A stretch of DNA of 15,413 nucleotides from Deltaproteobacteria bacterium. Its GTDB lineage: Bacteria; Myxococcota_A; Polyangia; Polyangiales; Houyiibacteriaceae. A program made the translations under genes and the position numbers. The DNA is taken from assembly GCA_019309605.1 (NCBI GenBank), contig JAFDFW010000013.1:1-15413 (forward strand). The letters are read 5' to 3'. Every line of letters starts with the position of its first letter. Position 1 is the first letter of the stretch. Positions 5,849 to 13,382 of the stretch are shown in pieces. The notes beneath the pieces are model-generated. The model was not told the origin of the DNA, made no database searches, and saw only the letters and a program-made list of their open reading frames with translations.

Positions 5849-7240
5849 CTACTCCAGACGGTTGACCCAGGTCCCATGGTTTGGGTCGTTCCAAATGAGT
5901 GCCACGTGCCACACCGCCATGGCGTCTCCGTTGGGTGCGATTGCCAACTTGGGGTGCCCGTTCAAACCGTCGGCGTGGCCATCGATGGGTTGAGCGGTGC
6001 CCCACCCGCCGCTCGGTGTGTACCGGTTGGCCCAGATCCTGTCCCGTTCTCCGTCGTGCTGGTACCAGCCCACGACGGCGTTGCCCTCGGGGTCCACGAC
6101 CACACGGGGGTGGCTGGCCTCTCCGGCATCGTAGTCTTCGATCTGTTTCGCGGTACCCCACCCGCTGCTTGGCGCGTAGCGGTTAGACCAGATGTCGAAG
6201 GTCATGCCATCGAACTGGTCCCACACCGCCACGGCGTTGCCCTGCGCGTCCATCGCCACTCGGGGGTGCTCGGCGTTGCCTGCATCCCTGGTTTCAACGC
6301 GTTTCGCGGCGCCCCATCCCTCGGCGGGTGCGTAGTGGTTGGCCCAGATGTTGTCACGGGTCCCGTCGGATTGCTGCCACACCGCCATTGCGTTCCCGTC
6401 TGGATCGGCGGCGATGTGGGGTGCGACGGCTTTGCCCGCATTGTCGACTTCAATGCGCTTGGCGCCGCCCCATCCACGGCGAGGTGTAAACCGGTTGGCC
6501 CAAATGTTGTCGCGCATCCCATCGGACTGCTGCCACACCGCGATGGCATTGCCGCTCGAGTCCAGCGCGACTTGGGGGTTCCGCGCGCCACCTGCATTGT
6601 TGTTGGCTTCGATGCGCTCGGCGCCGCCCCATCCACGGCGAGGTGTAAACCGGTTGGCCCAAATGTTGTCGCGGGTGCCGTCGAATTGCTGCCATACCGC
6701 AACGGCGTTGCCGTTCGGGTCCATCGCCACCTGTGGCCTGAAAGTGTCCCCTGCGTCGTCGCGTTCGATGCGTTGGGGGGTGCTCCATCCCTCATCCGGC
6801 GCATGGCGATTCGACCAGAGGTCGTAACGAGTACCATCGGTCTGGTCCCAGACCACTACGGCGTTACCATCGGGGTCCGCAGCAATCGCGGGGGCGCCCG
6901 TACGGTCCACTTCGGTTTCGCCGACACGTTCGGGGGCCCCCCATTCACCACCGTGCGCGTAAGTACGGGACCAGAGCTCCGATCCCGACGCACCGACCTT
7001 CAGCTGCATCCACACGACAATCCCGTTACCGTCCGAGTCGAGCGCGACGTTCGGGGCAGCGCTCAAATCGCTGATGCGTTCGGCTTGGCCCCATGCCTTC
7101 TCACTGCCGACGTCGCCGGGGACGCCAGTCGCCCCGGTATCGCCGTCGAGCTGAACGCAGCGAATCAGTGCCGCACAGCAGACTATCATCAACAGTAGCG
7201 GCAGTTTCGGCGTGAATTGTGAACGTCGATGATCCATCAT
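5849..7240 (-). CDS. Secreted eight-repeat beta-propeller protein
   Basis: The protein has 463 residues from ATG-ATG at 7240. The N-terminus has a hydrophobic signal (12-27) ending LIRC; the Arg makes it a poor lipobox, so lipidation is doubtful. A short collagen-like run (GDTGATGVPGDVG) follows. From residue 61 there are eight repeats of about 51-53 residues with the pattern P-x-V-A-x-D-x2-G-N-A-x-A-V-W-x-Q-x-D-G, then IWANR-x2-P-x2-GWG-x-A-x-RIE. The last repeat lacks its final GWG strand, while residues 49-56 (AWGQAERI) supply one. This is the velcro closure expected of a ring, so an eight-bladed propeller is likely. The D-x-D-G-N-A-x-x-V-W motif resembles, but does not match, the sialidase Asp box. 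No catalytic residues are recognisable; a binding role is more likely. It lies 213 bp upstream of the lipoprotein operon on the same strand. Confidence 0.8.
   Translation of the reverse strand: MMDHRRSQFTPKLPLLLMIVCCAALIRCVQLDGDTGATGVPGDVGSEKAWGQAERISDLSAAPNVALDSDGNGIVVWMQLKVGASGSELWSRTYAHGGEWGAPERVGETEVDRTGAPAIAADPDGNAVVVWDQTDGTRYDLWSNRHAPDEGWSTPQRIERDDAGDTFRPQVAMDPNGNAVAVWQQFDGTRDNIWANRFTPRRGWGGAERIEANNNAGGARNPQVALDSSGNAIAVWQQSDGMRDNIWANRFTPRRGWGGAKRIEVDNAGKAVAPHIAADPDGNAMAVWQQSDGTRDNIWANHYAPAEGWGAAKRVETRDAGNAEHPRVAMDAQGNAVAVWDQFDGMTFDIWSNRYAPSSGWGTAKQIEDYDAGEASHPRVVVDPEGNAVVGWYQHDGERDRIWANRYTPSGGWGTAQPIDGHADGLNGHPKLAIAPNGDAMAVWHVALIWNDPNHGTWVNRLE
6461..6673 (-). repeat. Near-identical internal DNA repeat in the propeller gene
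   Basis: A 54-nt stretch occurs without a mismatch at 6461-6514 and 6620-6673, exactly 159 nt (53 codons) apart. It encodes the same 18 residues (RDNIWANRFTPRRGWGGA) in repeats 3 and 4. A third, diverged copy lies near 6335-6360. This points to recent duplication or gene conversion between blades. Confidence 0.85.
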
Positions 7241-7261
7241 GGCGTTCGCCCCTGCCAGGCA

Positions 7262-7329
7262 TTGACAATCAACGCGCAGATCGCGGCCGATGTCAACCCA
7301 GGGTGGGAGAGGCGGCGCAAAGCTTGCGC
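7262..7329. promoter_or_regulatory. Dyads in the divergent gap between propeller and Cys-rich lipoprotein genes
   Basis: TTGACA (7262-7267) and TGTCAA (7291-7296) form an inverted repeat, so each strand carries a perfect -35 hexamer; no good -10 follows at 16-18 bp on either strand. Further right, GCGCAAAGCTTGCGC (7315-7329) is a perfect 15-bp dyad. The region is a plausible shared control site for the two divergent genes, but no regulator can be named. Confidence 0.35.
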
Positions 7330-7408
7330 TTGACGGGTCCGCCCTCCTGGCCGAACCTCGAGCATCGCCTGATGACTCGGTGATCCTCGCGATTTCGGAG
7401 GTCGCGCC

Positions 7409-8464
7409 ATGTCACGTCTTCTCGTGCTCGTGCTTACTGCTCTGATGTTGGCACTGCTGGCATCGTGTTCCGACTTGAGCACGCCGATGGGCGGAACGGG
7501 GGGCAGCGGCGGTGCCGCTGGGACGGGGGGCGATGGCGGTAGCGTGGGCCTCGTTGACCCGGAACCCAAGACGAAAAGCATCCAGTTGGGATGCACGGAC
7601 AACCTGAGCCCGAGCTTTTCGCGGGTGTTTTGGGAGATCGAGGTGAATCCCGGGCCTATTGTTGCTGGCGAGCCGTTTGGTGTCGACTTCACCGGCCGTG
7701 CTGTATTCCACGAGGTCTTCCTGGACAGTGCGCAACTCGGGATACCAGGTGGACACGAGAGATTTGAGTTGATCGAGCTCAAGGCGACCGTGCACGTTCG
7801 CCGTGGTGCCACCGATCGAGACGGCGCGCCCGCTCCTGACGTGGTCCTCATGCAGTCGGACACCATTCAGAGGACATGCACGTACGATGACGACGGAAAC
7901 AAGGGCGTTGGGGCAGGACCGTTTTCAATGTGTTCCGAGGACAACGACAACCCAGATGGCTCGAACGACGAGTGCACCGGTCTGGGGGGAACGCCCTCAC
8001 CGGACAATCCTTGCTTGGAGTTCGTAGCCCTGCCCACGAGCAACGATTGCGAGCCGGAGGGTGTGTGCGACACCCGTGATGGCGGCTTCGGTATCAAGAA
8101 CGCGGAGTGCGTGGCCAACGGGTTTTGCGTTACGGCTCCGCTCGAGATTCCGTTGGAGGGGAGCCTCCCGAGCTACCGGGCAGCCGCCTCCGGGAGCGTG
8201 TTTTTTGGGTGGGACGATGTGAGCACCGGCGCCACCCTTCAGGAAGGGGGCCGCAACGACGGCTCATGGATTTTACCACCGGCGGTCTTTGAGGTGCCCA
8301 CTGGACCCAACGGTTTTAGGATCCGTATCGACGATCTTTCGGTCGCCACGGAGTGCACGATGGGCGTCAACAGCAGGGGCACCAACGGCGTCGGCAGCCG
8401 CGACTTGGGGTCGAGCCCGACCCCCGACTCAAAGCTCATCTGGTTTCCGATCCAGACGCGGTGA
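7409..8464 (+). CDS. Cysteine-rich lipoprotein of unknown function
   Basis: The protein has 351 residues. The start ATG at 7409 follows GGAGG seven bases upstream. Residues 1-20 are a lipoprotein signal ending L-A-S-C, and residues 28-45 are a Gly-rich linker. The mature part holds ten further cysteines, several spaced closely (ND-C-EPEGV-C, AE-C-VANGF-C), which suggests disulfides outside the cytoplasm. The C-terminal half reads like a beta-rich domain (GSVFFGWDD, SWILPPAVFEV, GFRIRIDDLSVATEC). I do not recognise a family, and no catalytic motif is visible. It is divergent from the propeller gene and ends 18 bp from the convergent PEGA-protein gene, with no hairpin terminator between them. 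It may belong to the same group of exported surface proteins, judging only by position and leader type. Confidence 0.75.
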   Translation: MSRLLVLVLTALMLALLASCSDLSTPMGGTGGSGGAAGTGGDGGSVGLVDPEPKTKSIQLGCTDNLSPSFSRVFWEIEVNPGPIVAGEPFGVDFTGRAVFHEVFLDSAQLGIPGGHERFELIELKATVHVRRGATDRDGAPAPDVVLMQSDTIQRTCTYDDDGNKGVGAGPFSMCSEDNDNPDGSNDECTGLGGTPSPDNPCLEFVALPTSNDCEPEGVCDTRDGGFGIKNAECVANGFCVTAPLEIPLEGSLPSYRAAASGSVFFGWDDVSTGATLQEGGRNDGSWILPPAVFEVPTGPNGFRIRIDDLSVATECTMGVNSRGTNGVGSRDLGSSPTPDSKLIWFPIQTR

Positions 8465-8482
8465 GGTAGAGGCGCCGTTCCT

Positions 8483-10213
8483 TCAGAACTCCCCGCGTAT
8501 CCCGACGTACCCGCCAGAGCGGCTCACTTCGACGCTTGGCGTGATGTGCGCGTCGCTGGGCCTGAAGAGGTAGACGAGCGGGATCGTGAGGAGTGGTGCT
8601 GCGGTCATGCCGGTGAGGACGGCAACGCTGATTTGCTCGCCTCGCTTCACGCATGTTCGGGCATCCGTCGCATCGTTTACGAGGCTCGTGCACGAGACAT
8701 TGGGCTTGGCTTCGGCAGTTACGCCGTACGCGACCGAGAACGCCGCAAAACCAACACCAAGTCCGCCAGACAGCCAAGCCCACCAAGGTGTTCTTGCGCG
8801 CTTGGGCAGTGCTAACGGCATGGCGGCAACCAACGCTGCGGCCCCAACCGATGAGGTCACGATCATCCCGTTGCCCATGTTGAGCCATTTCTGTTGCAAC
8901 GAAGCGCTCTCTTGCCCGCCGGCATCGAGCGCGTTTACCCAGTCTTCAGCGGTCCTCGCACGCGGGCCGATCAGCACATAACCGCTCAAAAGGCTTGCCG
9001 AGCCGACTCCCAGGAGCGTGAGTCCGGAGATGAACTGGCCGCGCGGTGTGCGAGCGGCAGGCCAGCCGTCTTCTGGACGGGTATTCGCCGAAACTGCGCC
9101 TGGCTCATCCCCGCACGGAAGCATGACCGGTGGCAGTGTCGTCAGGTCCATACAATTCCCGTCGATCAGCGTGTGAGCCGCCAATGCAACATGCCCGCGC
9201 GTCGGACCGTGAGGGCCACTGCGGATTCGCGCCAACGCTTCTCTCTTCGGGGGGGTGCCGCCTAGGAGCTCGAGCTCGACCACCGTCGGGTCCGGCGCCG
9301 ACAACAGCATGATGATGTCTGTCGGTACTATCTTCGCGATCTCTACTGCGTCGGCGTTGCGATGCTGCTCCTCTTCGAGCGAGCTGGCATAGTGTAAGAG
9401 CAGCACCGGCCGCGTCATGATGGCATCGTCAAAACGCGAATCCACGAACACGTCGGTCGGCGCAGCCTTTACGTCCGCGGAGTGAACGCGACCGCGTCGA
9501 TCCAGGTCACATTCGACTTGGACTGCGTAGCGGCCTGGAAACAGGTTGCGCACCTCGATGGGCGTTTCACCCAGCATCAAGCCATTGACTCGCACCGCGC
9601 AACCGGAGGGCTTGCTCTCGACTCTGAGCGCTCCGGTTTGCCGGGTGCGTGCCGCATCGACCCGATCGAGCATCTCCAATACTTGGGGCGGGTGCATGTG
9701 CGCGCTCGGCTCGCCGTGCAGCACGAGCTTGCGGCACTCTCGCGCCTGGGTTTCGGCCGACGACGGGGAGCCCGTTTCCAGCAAGGCGCGAACTCCGTAG
9801 AGGCAAGTGTCGAGCACCTTCTGAGACCGTTCGGGTTCCCGATTGAGCTCCTCGATGGTGCTGAGCGAAAGCGCTCCTGCTTCATTCAACTGATCGAGCG
9901 CCTTCGCAGGGGCTCCCTGGACCAAGCTCTCTAGAATCGCTTTCGATCGTGCAAACCATTCCCGAATGGCCGCTTCGGTAACCTGAGATGCGGGGGCCGA
10001 GCCATTGGCCTCGAACCGCGTTACTGCATTGTCCCGCGACCAGACCCCGACGCCGTGGTCCGTCAGCTCCTCGCGCACGCTCGACTCCGTCGGCTCCAAC
10101 CAGGAGTCGTCGGAAGTCGTCGTCGCGACGATTAGCCAGTGGTCCCCTGTCTGTGCGGCCGCCTTCGGCACGAACGACGCACTCAGGACGGTGAGCAGTA
10201 CCCGAAGTCGCAT
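8483..10213 (-). CDS. PEGA-domain membrane protein
   Basis: The protein has 576 residues from the ATG at 10213 (AGG five bases upstream). Residues 1-20 look like a signal peptide (cleavage near AAA-Q). Residues 75-190 are mostly helical and may be a repeat-like scaffold. Residues 194-240 are a PEGA domain (GALRVESKPSGCAVRVNGLM, then GETPIEVRNLFPGRYAVQVEC), a small beta fold common in surface proteins and after kinase membrane anchors. Residues 250-380 have no recognised fold. Four hydrophobic segments follow at about 394-416, 450-470, 477-499 and 527-550, and the protein ends in a short beta-like tail. Such proteins are frequent in Myxococcota and mostly uncharacterised. It is divergent from the activator-kinase operon, whose kinase also ends in a PEGA domain, so a shared envelope-sensing role is possible. 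Confidence 0.78.
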   Translation of the reverse strand: MRLRVLLTVLSASFVPKAAAQTGDHWLIVATTTSDDSWLEPTESSVREELTDHGVGVWSRDNAVTRFEANGSAPASQVTEAAIREWFARSKAILESLVQGAPAKALDQLNEAGALSLSTIEELNREPERSQKVLDTCLYGVRALLETGSPSSAETQARECRKLVLHGEPSAHMHPPQVLEMLDRVDAARTRQTGALRVESKPSGCAVRVNGLMLGETPIEVRNLFPGRYAVQVECDLDRRGRVHSADVKAAPTDVFVDSRFDDAIMTRPVLLLHYASSLEEEQHRNADAVEIAKIVPTDIIMLLSAPDPTVVELELLGGTPPKREALARIRSGPHGPTRGHVALAAHTLIDGNCMDLTTLPPVMLPCGDEPGAVSANTRPEDGWPAARTPRGQFISGLTLLGVGSASLLSGYVLIGPRARTAEDWVNALDAGGQESASLQQKWLNMGNGMIVTSSVGAAALVAAMPLALPKRARTPWWAWLSGGLGVGFAAFSVAYGVTAEAKPNVSCTSLVNDATDARTCVKRGEQISVAVLTGMTAAPLLTIPLVYLFRPSDAHITPSVEVSRSGGYVGIRGEF

Positions 10214-10217
10214 TGCG

Positions 10218-10266
10218 CCTACTATCTAGGCTGCGAGCACTAGAGGCAACAATCTCTTGTAGTAGG
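10218..10266. promoter_or_regulatory. Inverted repeats in the divergent PEGA-protein/activator gap
   Basis: CCTACTA (10218-10224) and TAGTAGG (10260-10266) are inverted copies 42 bp apart, about four helical turns. Inside the right half lies a dyad ACAA-TCTC-TTGT (10249-10260), and GCTGCGA is repeated at 10230-10236 and 10271-10277. The left arm also serves as the ribosome-site region of the PEGA gene. The spacing suits a protein bound at two sites, perhaps the activator controlling its own operon. No clear -10/-35 or -24/-12 sequence is seen. Confidence 0.35.
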
Positions 10267-10300
10267 AAAAGCTGCGAACGGGTAGCCTCGTAGGAGCCTG

Positions 10301-11857
10301 ATGTCGACCATAGAGACCGGAGATCCATGGCCGCGGATGCGTGGCGTGGTGACCGCTGTCGTATCCAGCCTTCGCAGCGGAAGCTTCATCGAGGAAGCGC
10401 TCGAGTCCCTGTGCGTGCAGCTCGGTGCGAGCTCGGCCTGGAGCACTCTCGAAACGAAGGGGGGTGGCCGGATTCACCGCTCTCGCACCACAAGCCTTGC
10501 CGTCGCTCCTGCAGTCCTTGCTGAGCACGTGACCCAGGTCTTGGATCAGGTGCAGACCGAGCATCGAACGGTTGCTGGTTCCGTGCCGTACGCCCCTAAG
10601 GGGTCGTTCATTGGGGTTCCGCTTTGGTCGCACCCTACCGGTGACCATCGCAGCCTGATCGGCGTCATGTACCTAGAGTTTCCAAACGACGAAGGAACGC
10701 AGGGTCCCGTCCTGGAGTTCGTCGAATGCGTGGGTTCGATGCTCGGTGGGGCGATCGTTCAGCAGTGCTTGATCGAGGCAAAGGAGGAAGCTCTCCTCGT
10801 CGAGCGAGCCAAGCATCCGAACGAACGCTACTTCCGGCTCGATGAGCTTCTGGCTTTCGACAGCATGTCCGCGGTTCGTGAGGAGCTGGGTGCTGCAATT
10901 GCCGGAAACGCTTCGATCATGCTTCTGGGCGAGTCGGGCACGGGAAAGACGCAAGTTGCCACGGCGTTTGCACGGGCGAGCAACCGGGAGCCCATCGTCC
11001 GAGCCACGCTAGGACACTCCGACGATTTGAATACCATCACCTCGGAGATTTTCGGACACGAGCGCGGTGCTTTTTCGGGCGCCGTTGGCAAGAGAAGGGG
11101 CTTGGTCGAGTACGCCGATGGCGGAACTCTGATCCTCGATGAGGTACTCGCCTTACCCCCCCACGCTCAGCAAGTGCTCCTCGATTTCACCCAGTTCGGC
11201 TCGTATCGGCCGCTCGGTTACGAGGGGGGCGAGCCCAAGCGTGCAGATGTTCGCCTCATCTCTCTCACGAACGGCGACGTGGCGAAGGCCATCGAGGACG
11301 AGCGCTTCCGCGAAGATCTCTATTATAGGCTCGCGACCGTGCCCGTCGTGCTGCCGCCGCTCCGGGACAGGCGAGACGACATCCCGACGATCGCGGTCTC
11401 CTATCTCAACAGCACCGACGTTCAAGCGAGCTGGGAGCTGGACAGCGAGGTCACGGAGCTGCTCACGTCTCCGCGTCTCGACTGGCCAGGGAACATTCGC
11501 GAGCTCGAGGCGGTGATGGAGCGGGCTCGAAACAGAGTGCGAGCCCGGGGTTCGGGAGAGCCGGTGATCGAAGCAGACCACCTCGACGTCAGTCTGGGGT
11601 CGGCAAGCCAGGCGCTCACGTCAGCCTCGGCGGGCCAGCCCTTCCCGAACGGGGTCCGCGACAAATGGGAGCAGCTGGCTGGCCAGAAAGCGAAGCTAGA
11701 AGCCCTCGAAAAGGAGATCATCGAAGAGGCGCTGGCAGTTTGCGGCGGTGTGGTCTTGAGGACCGCCCGCGAGCTGTCGGTTTCTCGGACGGGGTTGATG
11801 AGTCGAATGACAACGCTCGAGATCGACCCGGAGAAGTTCAAGGCCAAGCGCGGGTGA
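10301..11857 (+). CDS. Sigma-54-dependent transcriptional activator with GAF-like sensor domain
   Basis: The protein has 518 residues; the ATG at 10301 follows AGGAG. Residues about 15-155 resemble a GAF domain (SFIGVPLWSH, LIGVMYLEF), the likely signal input. Residues about 182-415 are the AAA+ core. It has Walker A GESGTGKT (210-217), the sigma-54-contact loop GAFSGA (256-261, where the usual is GAFTGA), Walker B GTLILDEV (275-282), sensor I Asn324, the arginine-finger segment FREDLYYRL (336-344) and sensor II WPGNIRELE (395-403). Residues about 470-508 form a Fis-type helix-turn-helix. Such proteins bind upstream sites and use ATP to open sigma-54 promoters. The Thr-to-Ser change is conservative and does not exclude activity. 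There is no receiver or FHA domain, so control by its partner kinase, encoded 7 bp downstream, would have to act through the GAF part or another route. Confidence 0.92.
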   Translation: MSTIETGDPWPRMRGVVTAVVSSLRSGSFIEEALESLCVQLGASSAWSTLETKGGGRIHRSRTTSLAVAPAVLAEHVTQVLDQVQTEHRTVAGSVPYAPKGSFIGVPLWSHPTGDHRSLIGVMYLEFPNDEGTQGPVLEFVECVGSMLGGAIVQQCLIEAKEEALLVERAKHPNERYFRLDELLAFDSMSAVREELGAAIAGNASIMLLGESGTGKTQVATAFARASNREPIVRATLGHSDDLNTITSEIFGHERGAFSGAVGKRRGLVEYADGGTLILDEVLALPPHAQQVLLDFTQFGSYRPLGYEGGEPKRADVRLISLTNGDVAKAIEDERFREDLYYRLATVPVVLPPLRDRRDDIPTIAVSYLNSTDVQASWELDSEVTELLTSPRLDWPGNIRELEAVMERARNRVRARGSGEPVIEADHLDVSLGSASQALTSASAGQPFPNGVRDKWEQLAGQKAKLEALEKEIIEEALAVCGGVVLRTARELSVSRTGLMSRMTTLEIDPEKFKAKRG

Positions 11858-11864
11858 CCTGGTC

Positions 11865-13352
11865 ATGGTGAAGGTCGGGTCTGAAACATCGTTCGGTGAC
11901 CTCGTCGGGGAAGACTTCGGCCCGTACAAGGTCGTACGACGCTTGGGCGTTGGTGGAATGGCCGAAACGTTCGAGGCGATTCGCCATGGTCGGAGTGGCT
12001 TCGCGCAGCGCGTCTGCCTCAAGCTCGTGCGGCCGGCCTTTCGCGACGATGTTGATTCCATCCAACTGTTCGAACGGGAAGCGAGGCTGGCGGCCAAACT
12101 GCACCACAGCAACATCGTGGGTGTGATTGATTTCGGGGACATCGACGGGACGCTGTACATGGCGCTCGAGCTCGTGGAAGGAGTGGACCTGCAGCGGTTG
12201 CTGGGTTCGCGCAATCGTCTGTCTCCGGAGCAGGTGGCGTTGCTTGGGCACGATCTGGCCGCGGCCTTGGAGCATGCGCACAACCCTGCCGCGGAAAAAG
12301 GCATTGAAGGGTTGGGGGCAGGCGGGATCCTGCATCGCGACATCTCCCCTTCCAACGTTCTCATCAGTCAGTATGGGGAGATCAAGCTCACCGACTTCGG
12401 GTTGGCCAACGTTGCAGCCGAGGGCTCGCGTCAAAGCGCCGTAAAAGGGAAGTTCCCCTACATGGCGCCTGAACGCCTCCGCGACGAGTCGCTCGACGGA
12501 CGCTCCGATTTGTTTTCGCTAGGTGTGGTGTTGTTCGAAGCGCTAGCCGGGCGGCGCCCCTATGAAGGCGGGCACGATCCCGCAACGATCATGCTGATCA
12601 TCGAAGGCGAGCATTCGTCGCTTTGTGACTTAGCTCCAGGGACCCCCCAAGGTCTATGTGAGGTCGTCGAAAGCCTGATCGAGCCCGACCGCGAGCGGCG
12701 GCCACGTAGCGCGGCAGCGCTGGTCGAACGACTGGACGAGTTCGTTCCGCCGCCCGCGGTGCGAAGAAAGCTTGGCAGGATGGTGACTGCCACGCGCGGG
12801 CCGAGCTCAGCACCGGTCGCCGGGGAGCCGCTTGCCGGAAGCGAAACTCCAAGGACTAGCGATGTACCGCCGCCACCGGTTGGAGGAACAACCGAACCCG
12901 GCGGTCGGACGGGGCGCAATCTCGGCAAGATTGCCGCCTTGGCAGCGCTGTTGCTGGGCGGGGCCGGTTTGGCCGTCGGACTTTGGCCCAGCACCGACAC
13001 TCCTCACGAAACCGAGCAACGGCGCGTAGAGGGAGCCGTTATCGCGCCCGATGCCGAGAACCCAGCCGAAGCGATCGCAACCACGCATGACGCAGGTGTC
13101 GAAGACCTGAACGACGTGGCCGTGCCACCTACCATCGCGCCACCCTCCCCAGCGCGGATCACCGTCCTCATCTCGCCCTGGGGCAACATATGGATCAACG
13201 GCAAGCCGCGCGGGGCCGCACCCCTGAAGAACGCATCGCTCAAGCCGGGCCGCTACAAAGTCAGCGCAGGGCAGGGCAGCCCATCAGAGACACGAACCGT
13301 CCGCATGCGGGCCGGCCAGCGCAAAACCATCCGCTTCGACCTCACCCACTGA
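11865..13352 (+). CDS. Transmembrane Ser/Thr protein kinase with periplasmic PEGA domain
   Basis: The protein has 495 residues, starting 7 bp after the activator gene and so probably translationally coupled; the ribosome site is weak. Residues about 20-295 are a Hanks-type kinase: Gly-rich loop LGVGGMAE (27-34), ATP lysine K53 (VCLKLV), helix C E72, catalytic loop HRDISPSN (157-164), DFG (177-179), APE (201-203). The catalytic-loop Lys is Ser, as in the HRDxSPxN kinases common in Myxococcota, so activity is still expected. A 14-residue insert precedes HRD. A Pro/Gly-rich juxtamembrane linker (300-350) leads to one membrane helix (about 355-373). Then comes an Ala/Pro-rich stretch and a C-terminal PEGA domain (430-492, WGNIWINGKPRGAAPL, LKPGRYKV). 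The topology places the kinase inside and PEGA outside, so it may sense the envelope and signal to the adjacent activator. Confidence 0.92.
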   Translation: MVKVGSETSFGDLVGEDFGPYKVVRRLGVGGMAETFEAIRHGRSGFAQRVCLKLVRPAFRDDVDSIQLFEREARLAAKLHHSNIVGVIDFGDIDGTLYMALELVEGVDLQRLLGSRNRLSPEQVALLGHDLAAALEHAHNPAAEKGIEGLGAGGILHRDISPSNVLISQYGEIKLTDFGLANVAAEGSRQSAVKGKFPYMAPERLRDESLDGRSDLFSLGVVLFEALAGRRPYEGGHDPATIMLIIEGEHSSLCDLAPGTPQGLCEVVESLIEPDRERRPRSAAALVERLDEFVPPPAVRRKLGRMVTATRGPSSAPVAGEPLAGSETPRTSDVPPPPVGGTTEPGGRTGRNLGKIAALAALLLGGAGLAVGLWPSTDTPHETEQRRVEGAVIAPDAENPAEAIATTHDAGVEDLNDVAVPPTIAPPSPARITVLISPWGNIWINGKPRGAAPLKNASLKPGRYKVSAGQGSPSETRTVRMRAGQRKTIRFDLTH

Positions 13353-13357
13353 ATGAC

Positions 13358-13382
13358 GAAAAAGGGGACAGTCCCCTTCTTC
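13358..13382. terminator. Bidirectional hairpin terminator between convergent genes
   Basis: The site GAAAAAGGGGACAGTCCCC (13358-13376) continues with TTCTTC. It is a dyad centred on A13370 with one mismatch in 12 pairs, and has an A tract on the left and a T-rich tract on the right. It sits right after the kinase stop (13350-13352) and touches the stop of the minus-strand deacylase (13384-13382), as expected for a shared terminator. The GGGACAGTCCC core also occurs at 988-998. Confidence 0.75.

Noticed and set aside
5729..7198. A 489-codon open frame on the plus strand with its own regular repeats
   Set aside because: It is the mirror of the propeller repeats; the minus-strand frame has a signal peptide, a ribosome site and a coherent protein fold, while this one has neither a start signal nor a recognisable fold.
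7241..7408. Sigma-54 or sigma-70 promoters for the propeller and Cys-rich lipoprotein genes
   Set aside because: GG/GC pairs here are at 11 bp or lack the GC, and the TTGACA hexamers lack a -10 at proper distance; only the dyads are reported.
8465..8482. A terminator between the convergent Cys-rich lipoprotein and PEGA genes
   Set aside because: The 18-bp gap has no hairpin with a T tract.
10270..10300. A second -24/-12-like element on the minus strand (GAGGCTACCCGTTCGCA) upstream of the PEGA gene
   Set aside because: The GG-N10-GC spacing is right but few other consensus bases match, so chance is a good explanation.
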